64,000 nt of DNA from DATBJJ01 sp963750915 (GTDB lineage: Bacteria; Acidobacteriota; Vicinamibacteria; Vicinamibacterales; 2-12-FULL-66-21), in the NCBI GenBank assembly GCA_963750915.1, contig CAVVSF010000002.1, positions 124,001 through 188,000 of the forward strand, in the 5' to 3' direction. Under the pieces are notes generated by a model, which made no database searches, was not told the DNA's origin, and saw nothing but the letters and a program-made list of their open reading frames with translations. A program made the position numbers and the translations under genes. Positions within the stretch are counted from its first letter, which is position 1; every line of letters starts with the position of its first letter. This document shows, one piece after another, positions 1-8,935 of this stretch.

Positions 1-1
1 C

Positions 2-241
2 GCCGAACCGAAGCGCAGCGCCGGCGCCGCCATCGATGCGCTCGTACAGCAGGTTTCGTTGCCGGTGCGCTGGGAGGCGGTCGTGCAGCGGCTGATTCAC
101 GAAGGCGTGCGCACGTTCGTCGAGCTCGGCCCCGGCAACGTCCTCGCCGGGCTGATTAAGAAGATCGACCGCAGCGCGACGGTTGTCAGCGTGCAGGCTC
201 CCGACGATCTCGCGGCATTGGAGTCGGTGGCGCGTGGCTGA
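2..241 (+). CDS. fabD: Malonyl-CoA:ACP transacylase, C-terminal end (partial)
   Basis: The window opens inside this gene; about 79 C-terminal residues remain and the stop is the TGA at 239-241. FabD moves malonyl groups from CoA to ACP, the priming step of type II fatty acid synthesis in the cytoplasm. The visible segment has the family's C-terminal signature, FVELGPGNVLAGLIKKI, after a WEAVVQRL helix. The catalytic Ser and His lie upstream of the window, so activity cannot be judged here. The following fabG, acpP and fabF on the same strand support the assignment. Confidence 0.85.
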   Translation, partial: AEPKRSAGAAIDALVQQVSLPVRWEAVVQRLIHEGVRTFVELGPGNVLAGLIKKIDRSATVVSVQAPDDLAALESVARG

Positions 242-356
242 TTTCTGTTGGCGCGACGCGCTGCGGCCGGGCGCGGGCGTCGTTTACCCGCGGTGCGCCC
301 TGCCGAGACGGCGGTTCCCGGGCGGGCTTTCTATCCTGGCCAGTCGGTAGCGAGCT

Positions 357-1097
357 ATGATTGATCTTTCGGGCCGTGTGGCCCTGGTCACGGGGGCGTC
401 GCGCGGCATCGGGCAAGCGATTGCAACGCGCCTGGCGCAGCGGGGCGCGGTCGTCCTCGCCGCCGCGCGAGGCGAGAACGCCCGCGGCACCGTCGAGGCG
501 ATTGCCGCTGCTGGCGGCACCGCCGAGGCCGTGTCGCTCGAGGTCACCGACGCGGCGTCGGGAGAAGCGGCGATCGCGGCGGCGGTCGAGCGCCACGGGC
601 GGATCGACATCCTCGTGAACAACGCCGGCATCACGCGCGATCAGTTGATGTTGCGCCTGAAGCGCGACGACTGGGATGCGGTGTTGGCGACCAACCTGAC
701 ATCGGCCTTCACGTTGACGCAGGCCGCCCTGAAGCCGATGATTCGGCAGCGCAGCGGCCGCATCATCTGTATCAGCTCCGTGGTCGGGCAGAGTGGCAAC
801 CCGGGGCAGGCGAACTACGCCGCCTCGAAGGCGGGTTTGATCGGCTTCGTGAAGTCGGTGGCGCTCGAGGTGGCGTCGCGGAACATCACGGTGAACGCCG
901 TCGCGCCGGGAATGATCGTCACCGACATGACGGGGGCGCTGCCGGAAAAGACCCGCGAAGCGCTGATCGGGCGGATTCCGCTCGGCCGGCTCGGCGCACC
1001 GGAAGACGTTGCCGGCGCCGTCTGTTTTCTCGCCTCGGACGAGGCAGCGTATATTACGGGGCAGGTGCTGGCGGTCAACGGCGGGATGTACTTATAG
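357..1097 (+). CDS. fabG: 3-oxoacyl-ACP reductase FabG
   Basis: This is a 246-residue short-chain dehydrogenase that makes the NADPH-dependent reduction of 3-ketoacyl-ACP in fatty acid elongation. The sequence shows the TGASRGIG cofactor loop near residue 14, NNAGITRD near 86, the catalytic Ser region CISSVVGQ, and YAASK holding the Tyr/Lys pair near residue 151. The C-terminus ends with ITGQVLAVNGGMYL, typical of FabG. The length is normal for the family. The ATG at 357 follows fabD by 115 bases and the gene lies in the usual fabD-fabG-acpP-fabF order. Confidence 0.96.
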   Translation: MIDLSGRVALVTGASRGIGQAIATRLAQRGAVVLAAARGENARGTVEAIAAAGGTAEAVSLEVTDAASGEAAIAAAVERHGRIDILVNNAGITRDQLMLRLKRDDWDAVLATNLTSAFTLTQAALKPMIRQRSGRIICISSVVGQSGNPGQANYAASKAGLIGFVKSVALEVASRNITVNAVAPGMIVTDMTGALPEKTREALIGRIPLGRLGAPEDVAGAVCFLASDEAAYITGQVLAVNGGMYL

Positions 1098-1168
1098 ATT
1101 CGGACCACTCGCGCGGACATCACGGCCGCGCGTATCGTGACGTGAAAGATTCCGGATGGAGGGAATGA

Positions 1169-1408
1169 ATGGCGGTCGCTGACAAAGTGAAGGGCATCAT
1201 CGTGGAGCAGTTGGGAGTTGACGAGGAGGAAGTGACGCCGGACGCGTCGTTCGTTGACGACCTCGGAGCGGATTCGCTCGACACGGTGGAGCTGGTCATG
1301 GCGTTCGAGGAAGAGTTCGGGATCGAGATTCCCGACGAGGATGCCGAGAAGATCACGCGCGTCAAGGAAGCGATCGAGTACATCGAGTCGCACAGCAAGA
1401 AGAAGTGA
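1169..1408 (+). CDS. acpP: Acyl carrier protein
   Basis: This 79-residue acidic protein carries growing acyl chains on a phosphopantetheine arm during fatty acid synthesis. The attachment site is the Ser of GADSLDTVELVMAFEEEF near residue 37, an exact canonical DSL motif. A GGAGG ribosome site (about 1157-1161) precedes the ATG. It lies between fabG and fabF as in many bacteria. Two further carrier proteins in the window (22064 and 31578) are diverged paralogues inside the EPS locus, so this one is the housekeeping copy. Confidence 0.97.
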   Translation: MAVADKVKGIIVEQLGVDEEEVTPDASFVDDLGADSLDTVELVMAFEEEFGIEIPDEDAEKITRVKEAIEYIESHSKKK

Positions 1409-1532
1409 CGTCGCGCGGGGCCGCGTCCGGCGCGAGCCGGACCGTCCACCGCCCGTCGCGTCGAGGCGCGCAGGCTGGGCCTGGGCGATCACCCGGCTGC
1501 CCGCGCCCGCAGAACGGAGGGGGTCTAGAATC

Positions 1533-2777
1533 TTGTCCAGGCGAGTCGTGGTGACCGGCGTCGGCCTCGTGTCGCCGCTCGGAATAGGGACGCAGGCGAA
1601 CTGGGATGCGCTCTGCGCCGGATCGAAGACGGGCATCGGACCGATAACGCACTTCGACGCGAAGCAGTTCTCCGCGCGAATCGCCGGCGAGGTCAAGAAT
1701 TTCGATCCCCTGAAATTCATCGAGAAGAAAGACGTCAAGAAGATGGACGTCTTCATCCAGTTCGCGATTGCCGCGTCGCAGTTCGCGATGGATGACGCCT
1801 CGCTGTCGGTGACCGAGGACATGGCGACCCGGGTTGGCGTCTTCATCGCCTCCGGCATCGGCGGGTTCGGCACCATCGAGCGCGAGCACCTGGCCTACAT
1901 GCAGGGCGGGCCGCGCCGCATCTCGCCGTTCTTCATTCCCGCCGCCATCATCAACCTCGCCGCCGGCCAGGTTTCGATTCGGTTCGGCGCCAAGGGCCCG
2001 AACTCGGCGACCTGCACCGCCTGTTCGGCGTCGGCGCACGCGATCGGCGACGCTTTCGAGATCATCCGCCGCAACGACGCCGACGTGATGATCGCCGGCG
2101 GCTCGGAGGCGGCGATCACGCCGATGGGCGTCGGCGGTTTCGCGGCGATGCGAGCGCTCTCGACCCGCAACGACGAGCCGCAGCGGGCCAGTCGCCCGTT
2201 CGACAAGCAGCGCGATGGCTTCATCATGGGTGAGGGCGCCGGCGTCATCATCCTCGAGGAACTCGAGTTCGCGCGCCAGCGCGGCGCCTCGATCTACGCT
2301 GAGCTGGTCGGCTACGGCATGTCGGCCGATGCCTTCCACATCACAGCGCCGTCCGAGGACGGCGACGGCGGCCGCCGGGTCATGACGCTGGCGCTGGCGC
2401 AGGCAGGCGTCAGGCCGGAGCAGGTCGACTACATCAACGCCCACGGCACCTCGACGCCCTACAACGACAAGCTCGAGACCCTCGCCATCAAGCGGACGTT
2501 CGGCGACCACGCCGCCAAGTTGGCGATCTCGTCGACCAAGTCGATGACCGGCCACCTCCTCGGCGCCGCCGGCGGCCTCGAAGGCGGCATCACTTCGCTG
2601 GCGATCAAGCACCAGATGATCCCGCCGACCATCAACTACGAGAACCCCGACCCGGAGTGCGACCTCGACTACGTGCCGAACGTGAAGCGCGCCGGCAGGA
2701 TCGAGTACGCGCTTTCCAATTCCTTCGGCTTCGGCGGCACCAACGGTGCGCTGTTGTTCAAGCGGTATGACGAGTAG
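1533..2777 (+). CDS. fabF: 3-oxoacyl-ACP synthase II
   Basis: FabF condenses malonyl-ACP with acyl-ACP. I chose the TTG at 1533 because GGAGGGGG sits about 10 bases upstream and the protein then begins LSRRVVVTGVGLVSPLG, the family N-terminus; the same frame is open further upstream, but that extension overlaps acpP and is unlikely. The product is 414 residues, the normal length. Catalytic Cys is in the ATCTACSASAHAIG segment, and the two His are in NAHGTSTPYND and SMTGHLLGAAG. The C-terminus NSFGFGGTNG is diagnostic. Confidence 0.94.
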   Translation: MSRRVVVTGVGLVSPLGIGTQANWDALCAGSKTGIGPITHFDAKQFSARIAGEVKNFDPLKFIEKKDVKKMDVFIQFAIAASQFAMDDASLSVTEDMATRVGVFIASGIGGFGTIEREHLAYMQGGPRRISPFFIPAAIINLAAGQVSIRFGAKGPNSATCTACSASAHAIGDAFEIIRRNDADVMIAGGSEAAITPMGVGGFAAMRALSTRNDEPQRASRPFDKQRDGFIMGEGAGVIILEELEFARQRGASIYAELVGYGMSADAFHITAPSEDGDGGRRVMTLALAQAGVRPEQVDYINAHGTSTPYNDKLETLAIKRTFGDHAAKLAISSTKSMTGHLLGAAGGLEGGITSLAIKHQMIPPTINYENPDPECDLDYVPNVKRAGRIEYALSNSFGFGGTNGALLFKRYDE

Positions 2778-3076
2778 GCTGCCAAATGGTGACGCCGGTC
2801 GCCAGTTTCCAGTTTTCAGTCTCGAGTTCGTGGAGCGGAGCCAAGGATCAGCCGGCAGAGCACACGTCGTGACAATGGATCGATGGGCGTGGATGTGCGT
2901 CGGTAGGGAGTGAGCGCAGCGGCCGAGCGGGTGAGGGGTTCGGGGAAGGCAGTACCCCGATGCCACGGCTGGGAGCCAGTGAGCGCAGCGAGCGAGCCAC
3001 GCGAGCGGCACGGGGCATGGGGGCCCCGCAAGCGAGCGTGTAAGGGGGTTCGGGGGACGAAGTCCCCCGATTGATC
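2778..3076. repeat. Repeat-rich spacer with two related hairpins before etfB
   Basis: This 299-base gap has no convincing gene. It holds a short tandem of the CAGTTT type (2802-2820) and two related blocks, each with a GTGAGCGCAGCG-like string followed by GGGGTTCGGGG and its inverted partner. The first hairpin is 2941-2959 (CGGGG/CCCCG). The second is 3051-3069 (CGGGGG/CCCCCG), ending only seven bases before the etfB ATG. The duplicated architecture suggests a dispersed intergenic repeat family. The second hairpin occupies the place where a ribosome site would be expected. Confidence 0.6.
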
Positions 3077-3838
3077 ATGAAAATTGCGGTTTGCATCAAG
3101 CAGGTCGTCACCCGTGAGTGGCAGCTGCGAGTCGCCGATGGCGGTACGTGGATTCGCGACAGCGACGCCAGCTTCGAGCTCAACGAGCCGGATGCCTATG
3201 CGCTCGAAGAGGCGCTGCGGCTCAAGGAGAAGAACGGTGGTGAGGTCGTCGTCTGCTCGGCCGGCCCCGCCCGCGTCGCCCAGGTGATTCGCGAGGCGCT
3301 GGCGCGCGGCGCCGATCGCGCCGTCCACGTCGAGTCGGATGCGCTGGCCGCCGCCGACGCCTTCGTCGTCGCTGATGCGCTCGCCGCGGCGATGGCGGAC
3401 GAGAAGTTCGACCTCGTGCTGACCGGGCTGCAGTCCGACGACCAGGGCTTCGGCCAGGTCGGTGTCGTCCTCGCCGAGCGGCTCGGCATGCCGCACGCGA
3501 CGATCATCATGGAAGTGGAGGCCGGTGCGGATGGCGTGCGCGTCAAGCGCGAGCTCGAAGGCGGCTGGTTTCAATGGCTGTCTCTGCCGCTGCCGGCGCT
3601 GCTGACGATTCAGAGTGGCATCAACCAGCTTCGCTACGCCACCCTCAAGGGCATCATGGCCGCCAAGAAGAAGGAGATCCGGAAGCTGACACCGGCGGCC
3701 GCGGTCGACGCGGCGCAGCGCTCGCTCAAGGTCTACTTCCCGGAGAAGGCCAAGACCACCCAGATGATCGCCGGCTCACCCGCCGAAGCGGCCAAAGCGC
3801 TGGTCGGGAAGCTGAAGGACGAGGCCCGCGTTCTCTGA
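3077..3838 (+). CDS. etfB: Electron transfer flavoprotein beta subunit
   Basis: This is the small ETF subunit. It binds AMP and, with EtfA, carries electrons from acyl-CoA dehydrogenases to ETF-quinone oxidoreductase. The 253-residue product starts MKIAVCIKQVVTREWQLR, the characteristic EtfB N-terminus; an in-frame TTG at 3071 is possible but less likely. The segment DLVLTGLQSDDQGFGQVGV near residue 113 fits the nucleotide-binding signature of the family. There is no clear Shine-Dalgarno sequence because a hairpin occupies 3051-3069. etfA follows after 42 bases. Confidence 0.94.
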   Translation: MKIAVCIKQVVTREWQLRVADGGTWIRDSDASFELNEPDAYALEEALRLKEKNGGEVVVCSAGPARVAQVIREALARGADRAVHVESDALAAADAFVVADALAAAMADEKFDLVLTGLQSDDQGFGQVGVVLAERLGMPHATIIMEVEAGADGVRVKRELEGGWFQWLSLPLPALLTIQSGINQLRYATLKGIMAAKKKEIRKLTPAAAVDAAQRSLKVYFPEKAKTTQMIAGSPAEAAKALVGKLKDEARVL

Positions 3839-3880
3839 TCCCAGGGCCCCGATTACGCATTCATTCCTGAACGGGAGACC

Positions 3881-4843
3881 ATGCTGCTTGTAATCGCCGA
3901 GCAACGCGAAGGCACGCTCAATCGCGCCACCTGGGAGACGATCGCTGCCGCCCAGACGACCGGCCAACCTGTCAGGGTCGTGGTGCTCGGCGCGGGCGCC
4001 GACGGTCCGGCGCGCGAGCTCGCCGCTGCCGACGTCGAGGAGATCCTGACCGTCGAGGCACCGGCCTTGGGGCAGTACACTGCCGACGGCTACGTCCTCG
4101 CGCTGGCGACGCTCATCAGCCAGGAGCAGCCGTCGCTGGTTTTCTTTCCGCACACGTATCAGACGCGCGACTTCGCGCCGGCGCTGGCGGCCCGCCTCGG
4201 TCGCGCCCTCCTGACCGACGTCACCGCTATTGCCAGGCGAGACGGCGGCGTCGTCTGGTCGCGGCCGGTGTTCCAGGGCAAGCTGACGGCGGATGTCGCC
4301 GCGGCTGGACCGGCGCCGCACCTGGTGACGTTCCAGATCGGCGCATTCCGCGGCGACGCTGCGGCGAAGAGGGCCTCGGGCGCGGCCGCGATCCGCGCTG
4401 TTCCGGTCGAGATCGACGCGGCCCGGATCCGGCAGAAGCCGGAGCCGCCGTTCAAGGAAGCGAAGCAGGCCGTCGACCTCTCCCAGGCCGAGCGCATCGT
4501 TGCCGTCGGCCGCGGCATCAAGGGGCAAGAACACCTGGCGCTGGCGCAGCAGCTGGCGCAGGCGATGGGCGCGGAAATCGCCGCGTCGCGACCGATTTGT
4601 GACTCGGGCTGGCTGCCGATGGACCGCCAGATCGGCAGCTCCGGCCAGACCGTCGCTCCCAAGCTGTATGTGGCGCTCGGCATCTCGGGCGCAATCCAGC
4701 ACCTCGTCGGCATGAAGGGATCGCGAACGATCGTCGCCATCAACAAAGATCCGGAAGCCCCGATCTTCGAGATCGCCGACTACGGGATCACCGGCGATCT
4801 CTTCGAGGTCGTCCCCGCCCTCATCGCTGAACTGCAGAGGTAG
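3881..4843 (+). CDS. etfA: Electron transfer flavoprotein alpha subunit
   Basis: This is the FAD-binding large ETF subunit, 320 residues. The C-terminal half has the EtfA FAD signature as consecutive pieces: VAVGRGIKGQEHLALAQQLA, IAASRPICDSGWLPMDRQIG, GQTVAPKLYVALGISGAIQH and TIVAINKDPEAPIFEIADYG. The N-terminal half is the less conserved EtfB-like fold. GGGAGA lies just before the ATG. It forms a heterodimer with the etfB product and is followed, after a repeat-bearing gap, by ETF-QO, so the window encodes the whole chain from acyl-CoA dehydrogenases to quinone. Confidence 0.96.
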   Translation: MLLVIAEQREGTLNRATWETIAAAQTTGQPVRVVVLGAGADGPARELAAADVEEILTVEAPALGQYTADGYVLALATLISQEQPSLVFFPHTYQTRDFAPALAARLGRALLTDVTAIARRDGGVVWSRPVFQGKLTADVAAAGPAPHLVTFQIGAFRGDAAAKRASGAAAIRAVPVEIDAARIRQKPEPPFKEAKQAVDLSQAERIVAVGRGIKGQEHLALAQQLAQAMGAEIAASRPICDSGWLPMDRQIGSSGQTVAPKLYVALGISGAIQHLVGMKGSRTIVAINKDPEAPIFEIADYGITGDLFEVVPALIAELQR

Positions 4844-4854
4844 CCTGATGGCCC

Positions 4855-4944
4855 GGGGACAGTCACGAGTGACAGTCCCCGCCGTGTGTGCAGCGCCGCC
4901 GCGCCGGGGACAGTCACTGGGGACAGTCACTGGTGACTGTCCCC
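4855..4944. repeat. GGGGACAGTCAC-type palindromic repeat cluster
   Basis: The motif GGGGACAGTCAC and its inverse GTGACTGTCCCC occur several times. A near-perfect inverted pair spans 4855-4880, a direct copy is at 4906-4917, and a perfect 12-base inverted repeat with a two-base loop spans 4919-4944. The array lies between etfA and the ETF-QO start. It looks like a REP-type intergenic palindrome. I see no coding capacity in it. It could form a strong RNA hairpin that attenuates read-through between the two genes. Confidence 0.8.
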
Positions 4945-4972
4945 GGGGCGGAACGCTGTAAGCTCAGAGCTG

Positions 4973-6640
4973 ATGGCTGAACGAGAAACCCTCAACGTCG
5001 ACGTCGTCATCGTTGGCGGCGGTCCGGCCGGCATGGCAGCGGCGCTGCGGTTGTCGCAGCTGCAGACACAACAGGGTGGCGAACCGCTCGCGATTGCGGT
5101 GCTCGAGAAGGCCCGTGAGGCCGGCGCCCACTCCCTGTCGGGGGCCGTCCTCGACCCGTCAGCGCTTCGCCTGCTGGTCCCGGACTTCAAGGAGCAGGGG
5201 GCGCCGCTCGCCGCCGACGTGCACGACGAGGCCGTGTACTTCCTCACCCGCACCGCCAAGCTTCGAGCTCCCATCATCCCGCCGCCCCTGCAGAATCACG
5301 GCAATTACATCATCTCGCTCAACCGCTTCGTCAAGTGGCTGGGCGGCCTCGTGGAAGCGGCATCGATCGACGTTTTCACAGGGTTTCCTGCGACCGAGCT
5401 CCTCTACGACGGCAACCAGGTCGTCGGCGTTCGCACCGGCGACCGCGGCATCGGCAGGCACGGCGAGAAGAGAGCCAACTTCGAGCCGGGCGTCGACGTT
5501 CGCGCGAAGGTCACAATCCTGGCCGACGGGGTCCGCGGTAACCTCACGAAAGCGCTGGTGAAGAAGCTCCACCTGGACGAAGGCCGGGCGCCGCAGCTCT
5601 TCGCGATCGGCATCAAGGAGCTGTGGGAGGTGCCGAAGGATCGCCTGGCGCCGGGCACGGTCGTTCACACGCTGGGGTATCCGCTGAAGACCGAGGAGTT
5701 CGGGGGCGGCTTCTTCTACGCGATGCCGGACGGCATGCTCTCGATTGGGCTGGTCACGGGCCTGAGCTACCGCGATCCGATGTTCGATCCGCACTTGGCG
5801 TTCCAGCGCCTCAAGCAGCATCCGTATGTCGCCTCGTTGCTGACGGGCGGACATCTCGTCCGCTATGGCGCCAAGGCCCTGCCCGAAGGCGGCTGGCACA
5901 CGCGCCCGCGCGTCCATGCCGGCGGGGTGTTGATTGCTGGGGACGCCGGCGCCTTCGTGAACTCGGTGCGCTTGAAGGGGATTCACCTGGCGATGCGGAC
6001 CGGGATGCTGGCCGCCGAGACTGCGTTCGCGGCCGTCCGCGCCAGCGAGGTTTCGGCGGCGGCGCTGTCGAACTACGAGCGTGCCATCGCCGAGGGCGAC
6101 GTGCATCGGGAGCTCTATCCCGTTCGCAACGTCCATCAAAGCTTCGAGCACGGACTGGCGGCGGGCGTCGCGTTCTCGGGCCTGTCCCTCGTCACCGGCG
6201 GATGGTGGATCAAGGACCCGATGCCGTCCGAGCCCGGACACGAGCGGCCGAAAATGCTGAAGGATTACTACCCGGGTGCGCCGCCGAATCCAGACGTGCC
6301 GGTGTCGCCGGTGAAGATCGATCGTCAGCTGACGTTCGACCGTCTGACGAACGTCCACTATTCGGGCACGCGACACGCCGAGGATCAGCCGTCACACCTC
6401 ATCGTCCACGACACCGACATCTGCCGCACGCGCTGCCGGGTCGAATACGGCAACCCGTGCACGCGGTTCTGTCCCGCGAACGTCTACGAGATGGTCGATG
6501 CCGGCGACGGCACCAAGCGGCTGCAGATCAACGCGTCGAACTGCGTCCACTGCAAGACCTGCGACATCATGGATCCGTACCAGATCATCGACTGGGTGCC
6601 GCCGGAAGGGGGAGGGGGGCCGGGTTATGAGGGTATGTAA
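4973..6640 (+). CDS. Electron transfer flavoprotein-ubiquinone oxidoreductase
   Basis: This 555-residue flavoprotein passes electrons from reduced ETF to the quinone pool at the membrane. The N-terminus has the FAD-binding VVIVGGGPAGMAAALRL dinucleotide fold near residue 11, and EKAREAGAHSLSGAVLDP is typical of ETF-QO. A second FAD contact is AGDAGAFVNSVRLKGIH. The C-terminus has the 4Fe-4S ferredoxin-like domain, with Cys residues in CRTRCRVEYGNPCTRFC and CVHCKTCDIMDP. Length and domain order match the bacterial and mitochondrial family. It completes the ETF pathway with the two upstream genes. Confidence 0.95.
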   Translation: MAERETLNVDVVIVGGGPAGMAAALRLSQLQTQQGGEPLAIAVLEKAREAGAHSLSGAVLDPSALRLLVPDFKEQGAPLAADVHDEAVYFLTRTAKLRAPIIPPPLQNHGNYIISLNRFVKWLGGLVEAASIDVFTGFPATELLYDGNQVVGVRTGDRGIGRHGEKRANFEPGVDVRAKVTILADGVRGNLTKALVKKLHLDEGRAPQLFAIGIKELWEVPKDRLAPGTVVHTLGYPLKTEEFGGGFFYAMPDGMLSIGLVTGLSYRDPMFDPHLAFQRLKQHPYVASLLTGGHLVRYGAKALPEGGWHTRPRVHAGGVLIAGDAGAFVNSVRLKGIHLAMRTGMLAAETAFAAVRASEVSAAALSNYERAIAEGDVHRELYPVRNVHQSFEHGLAAGVAFSGLSLVTGGWWIKDPMPSEPGHERPKMLKDYYPGAPPNPDVPVSPVKIDRQLTFDRLTNVHYSGTRHAEDQPSHLIVHDTDICRTRCRVEYGNPCTRFCPANVYEMVDAGDGTKRLQINASNCVHCKTCDIMDPYQIIDWVPPEGGGGPGYEGM

Positions 6641-6641
6641 T

Positions 6642-6665
6642 TGCAGATTGCAGACTGCAGATTGA
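6642..6665. repeat. Short GCAGA-type tandem repeat
   Basis: Just after the ETF-QO stop, three near-copies of a GCAGATT/GCAGACT unit occur in a row. This resembles the CAGTTT-type run at 2802-2820. Both look like low-complexity intergenic repeats; no function is evident. Confidence 0.45.
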
Positions 6666-6715
6666 TGATTTTTCGCCCTGACCGGCTTCGACTGACCGCT
6701 GGTTCCTGATCAGCC

Positions 6716-7399
6716 GTGCCCGAGTTTCGACTGACACGGTTTCAGCGCGCCAAAGCCTCGGCCATCGCCGCGGCGGCCTCGCCGCTCATTGGCGGGCTGG
6801 CTCGCACCATGAGTTGGAAGGTCGAAGGGGAGGAACACTATCGCGGCGTCGTCGCGGCGGGGCGCCAGCCGATCCTGGTCTTCTGGCACGGCCGCATCCT
6901 TACCGCCACCTACCATTTCCGCCATCGCAAAATCGTCGTCATCATCAGCCAGAACTTCGATGGGGAATGGATCGCCGGCGTCATTCGTCGCTTCGGCTTC
7001 GGCACCGCGCGCGGATCGACGTCGCGCGGCGGGGCCAGGGCGCTGGTGCAGATGCGCAAGGATCTGGCGCAGGGCCGGCCGGTCGGGTTCGCCCTCGACG
7101 GGCCTCGCGGCCCGGCGCGGGTGGCGCAGCCCGGGGCCGTGTTTCTCGCCGGCGCTACGGGTGCGCCGATCCTGCCGTTTCACATCGAGGTGGATCGGGC
7201 GTGGACGATGGGCAGCTGGGATCGGACGCAGATCCCTAAGCCCTTCAGTACCGCCGCTGTGGTCATTGGGGAGCCGCTGACCGTTCCCAGCACGGATAAG
7301 ACGGTGGTGGAGGAGTCGCGGGAAAAATTGGCGCGCGCACTCGACATTTGCGAGGCGCGCGCGCGCAGGGTGCTCGCGGCTTCGCCGCGGGAGCCTTGA
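6716..7399 (+). CDS. DUF374-type lysophospholipid acyltransferase family protein
   Basis: This 227-residue protein belongs to the LPLAT superfamily branch formerly called DUF374. Family members are thought to acylate lipid precursors at the inner membrane; the exact substrate is unknown. The conserved core is visible: PILVFWHGRIL (catalytic His in a WHGR setting in place of the usual HX4D), FDGEWIAGVIRRFGFGTARG, then GFALDGPRGPARVAQPGAVF, the DGPRGP block typical of this group. The GTG at 6716 begins the frame. It is a single gene between the ETF block and the PEGA gene. Confidence 0.82.
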   Translation: MPEFRLTRFQRAKASAIAAAASPLIGGLARTMSWKVEGEEHYRGVVAAGRQPILVFWHGRILTATYHFRHRKIVVIISQNFDGEWIAGVIRRFGFGTARGSTSRGGARALVQMRKDLAQGRPVGFALDGPRGPARVAQPGAVFLAGATGAPILPFHIEVDRAWTMGSWDRTQIPKPFSTAAVVIGEPLTVPSTDKTVVEESREKLARALDICEARARRVLAASPREP

Positions 7400-7722
7400 A
7401 GAGAGCCGTCAGACCTAGAGCACATTTCGATCCGCCAGAATCTGCGACTTTTGCTTCTTCAAATCGGGCAGCGTAACGTTCTGTTCGCTTTAACCGACGA
7501 CAAAAGTCATCCATACCGTTGACTATCGACCTCGAGCGGTTAGCGGAAATTCGTGTAATTGCTGGAGATAACCGCGTTCTGCGGTTGGTATGGCGTTCGC
7601 GTGGCACGTCCCGACGTGTGAGCAGGTATGAAGACACAACAGGCGATGAACGCCGGCGAGCCGAACTCGAGCGCTCACCGCCGGCCCTTTCACGCGACCC
7701 TCACAGGAGGCAGCAACACACC
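7400..7722. other. 323-base gap before the PEGA gene
   Basis: No convincing gene is present. GC content is lower than in the flanks. AGGAGG at 7705-7710 serves the GTG at 7723. A weak sigma-54-like match lies at 7586-7600 (TGGTATG, four bases, TCGC), but its -12 element is imperfect and it is about 120 bases from the start. I see no clear terminator or structured RNA. Confidence 0.4.
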
Positions 7723-8931
7723 GTGGCGATCATTCGCGCCCCCAAGGTATGGTCCGCCGCGCGGAGCGCCGCTGACGGAGCTTCGCCGACTCCGCCGCCC
7801 GTCGCGGCTGTCACCGCCGATTCCGCCGACAGCCTCGACGCGTTCGGAGCTGAGGTGCTGCCAACAACTGGCCGCGCCAGGACCGTCGCGGCCTTTCCGC
7901 CGCCGATGCCATTGCCGGAGCCCGCGGAGAAGGCCGAGGTTCCGAAGCCGCCCGTGAACTGGGGGCCCGCCATTGTCGTCCTGAAATGGACGACGGTCGT
8001 AGCACTCAGCGCGATCGCCGCGGTTGGCGCGCAGTGGGCGATACAGCGACGCCAGGCCGCCGCCGCAACCGGCTCGATCAGGATCGAGACGACTCCTGTC
8101 GGCGCCGAAGTCACTGTGGACGGCCAACCCTCCGGGGTGACGCCGTTGACGCTGACCCTGGCACCGGCAATCTATGCCGTCGAGGTCAAGGCTGGCGACC
8201 AGCAGCGGAGCCTACAGATCGAAGTTGCCTCTGGCACGTCGGTCGTTCAGCACCTCGAGATGCCGGGGCGCCGGCGGCGGTGGCGGCGGCGACGGGTTCG
8301 CTGCAAGTCCAGACTGAACCGGCCGGCCAGATGGTGTCCATTGGCGGCACCGAACGTGGCATCTCTCCGGTGACCATCGACAACCTGCCGCCCGGTCAGC
8401 ACATCATCACGGTCCGCGGCCCGAAGGGCGGCATGCGCCGGACCGTCTCGGTCAAGGCAGGGGAAACGATGTCGCTGCTCGTCGCGGCTCCCGCCGCGGC
8501 GCCGGAGGCGCCGCTCGCCGGGTGGCTGAGCGTCCAGTCGCCGACCCGCCTCGAGCTGCGGGAGAGCGGCAAGCTGATCGGCACGACCGAAACCGAGAAG
8601 ATCATGCTCCCCGCCGGCAGGCACCAGATCGAGATCGTCAACGACGCGGTTGGCTATCGCTCCACGCGCGAGATCGACGTCGTGTCGAACAAGACCAGCA
8701 CGATTGCGGTGGAACTACCGTTCGGCGCGGTGAGCATCAACGCTCAGCCGTGGGCCGAGGTGTGGATCGGCGGTGAGCGGATCGGCGATACGCCGATCGC
8801 GAACCTGCAGGCGACGGGTCGGATCGCACGAGGTCGTCTTCCGTCATCCCCAGCTCGGCGAACGCCGCGAGACCATTCTGGTGACGCTGCGGCAGCCGGT
8901 TCGTCTTGGCGTCGACATGCGGAGCAAGTAA
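7723..8931 (+). CDS. PEGA-domain membrane-anchored protein (two frameshifts)
   Basis: The reconstructed protein is about 400 residues. A Pro-rich N-terminal cytoplasmic segment is followed by one membrane helix (WTTVVALSAIAAVGAQWAI, about residue 90). Several PEGA-like beta modules follow, for example GSIRIETTPVGAEVTVDGQP and GSLQVQTEPAGQMVSIGG. PEGA domains are surface beta modules with no known catalysis. The frame drops by one base near 8260-8280 in a GC-rich run and rises by one near 8818 (GGG for GG), then ends RQPVRLGVDMRSK. AGGAGG precedes the GTG. The next gene starts four bases after the stop. Confidence 0.7.
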
Positions 8932-8935
8932 GACC

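Noticed and set aside
815..1876. Long open frame on the minus strand across fabG, acpP and fabF
   Set aside because: It runs antisense to three certain genes and has no family motif; long antisense frames are expected at this GC content.
1362..3011. 549-residue minus-strand open frame over fabF
   Set aside because: Arg/Gly-rich composition, no domain, fully antisense to fabF.
7586..7600. Sigma-54-like site TGGTATG...TCGC ahead of the PEGA gene
   Set aside because: The -12 element is imperfect and the distance to the start is about 120 bases; noted only in the gap entry.
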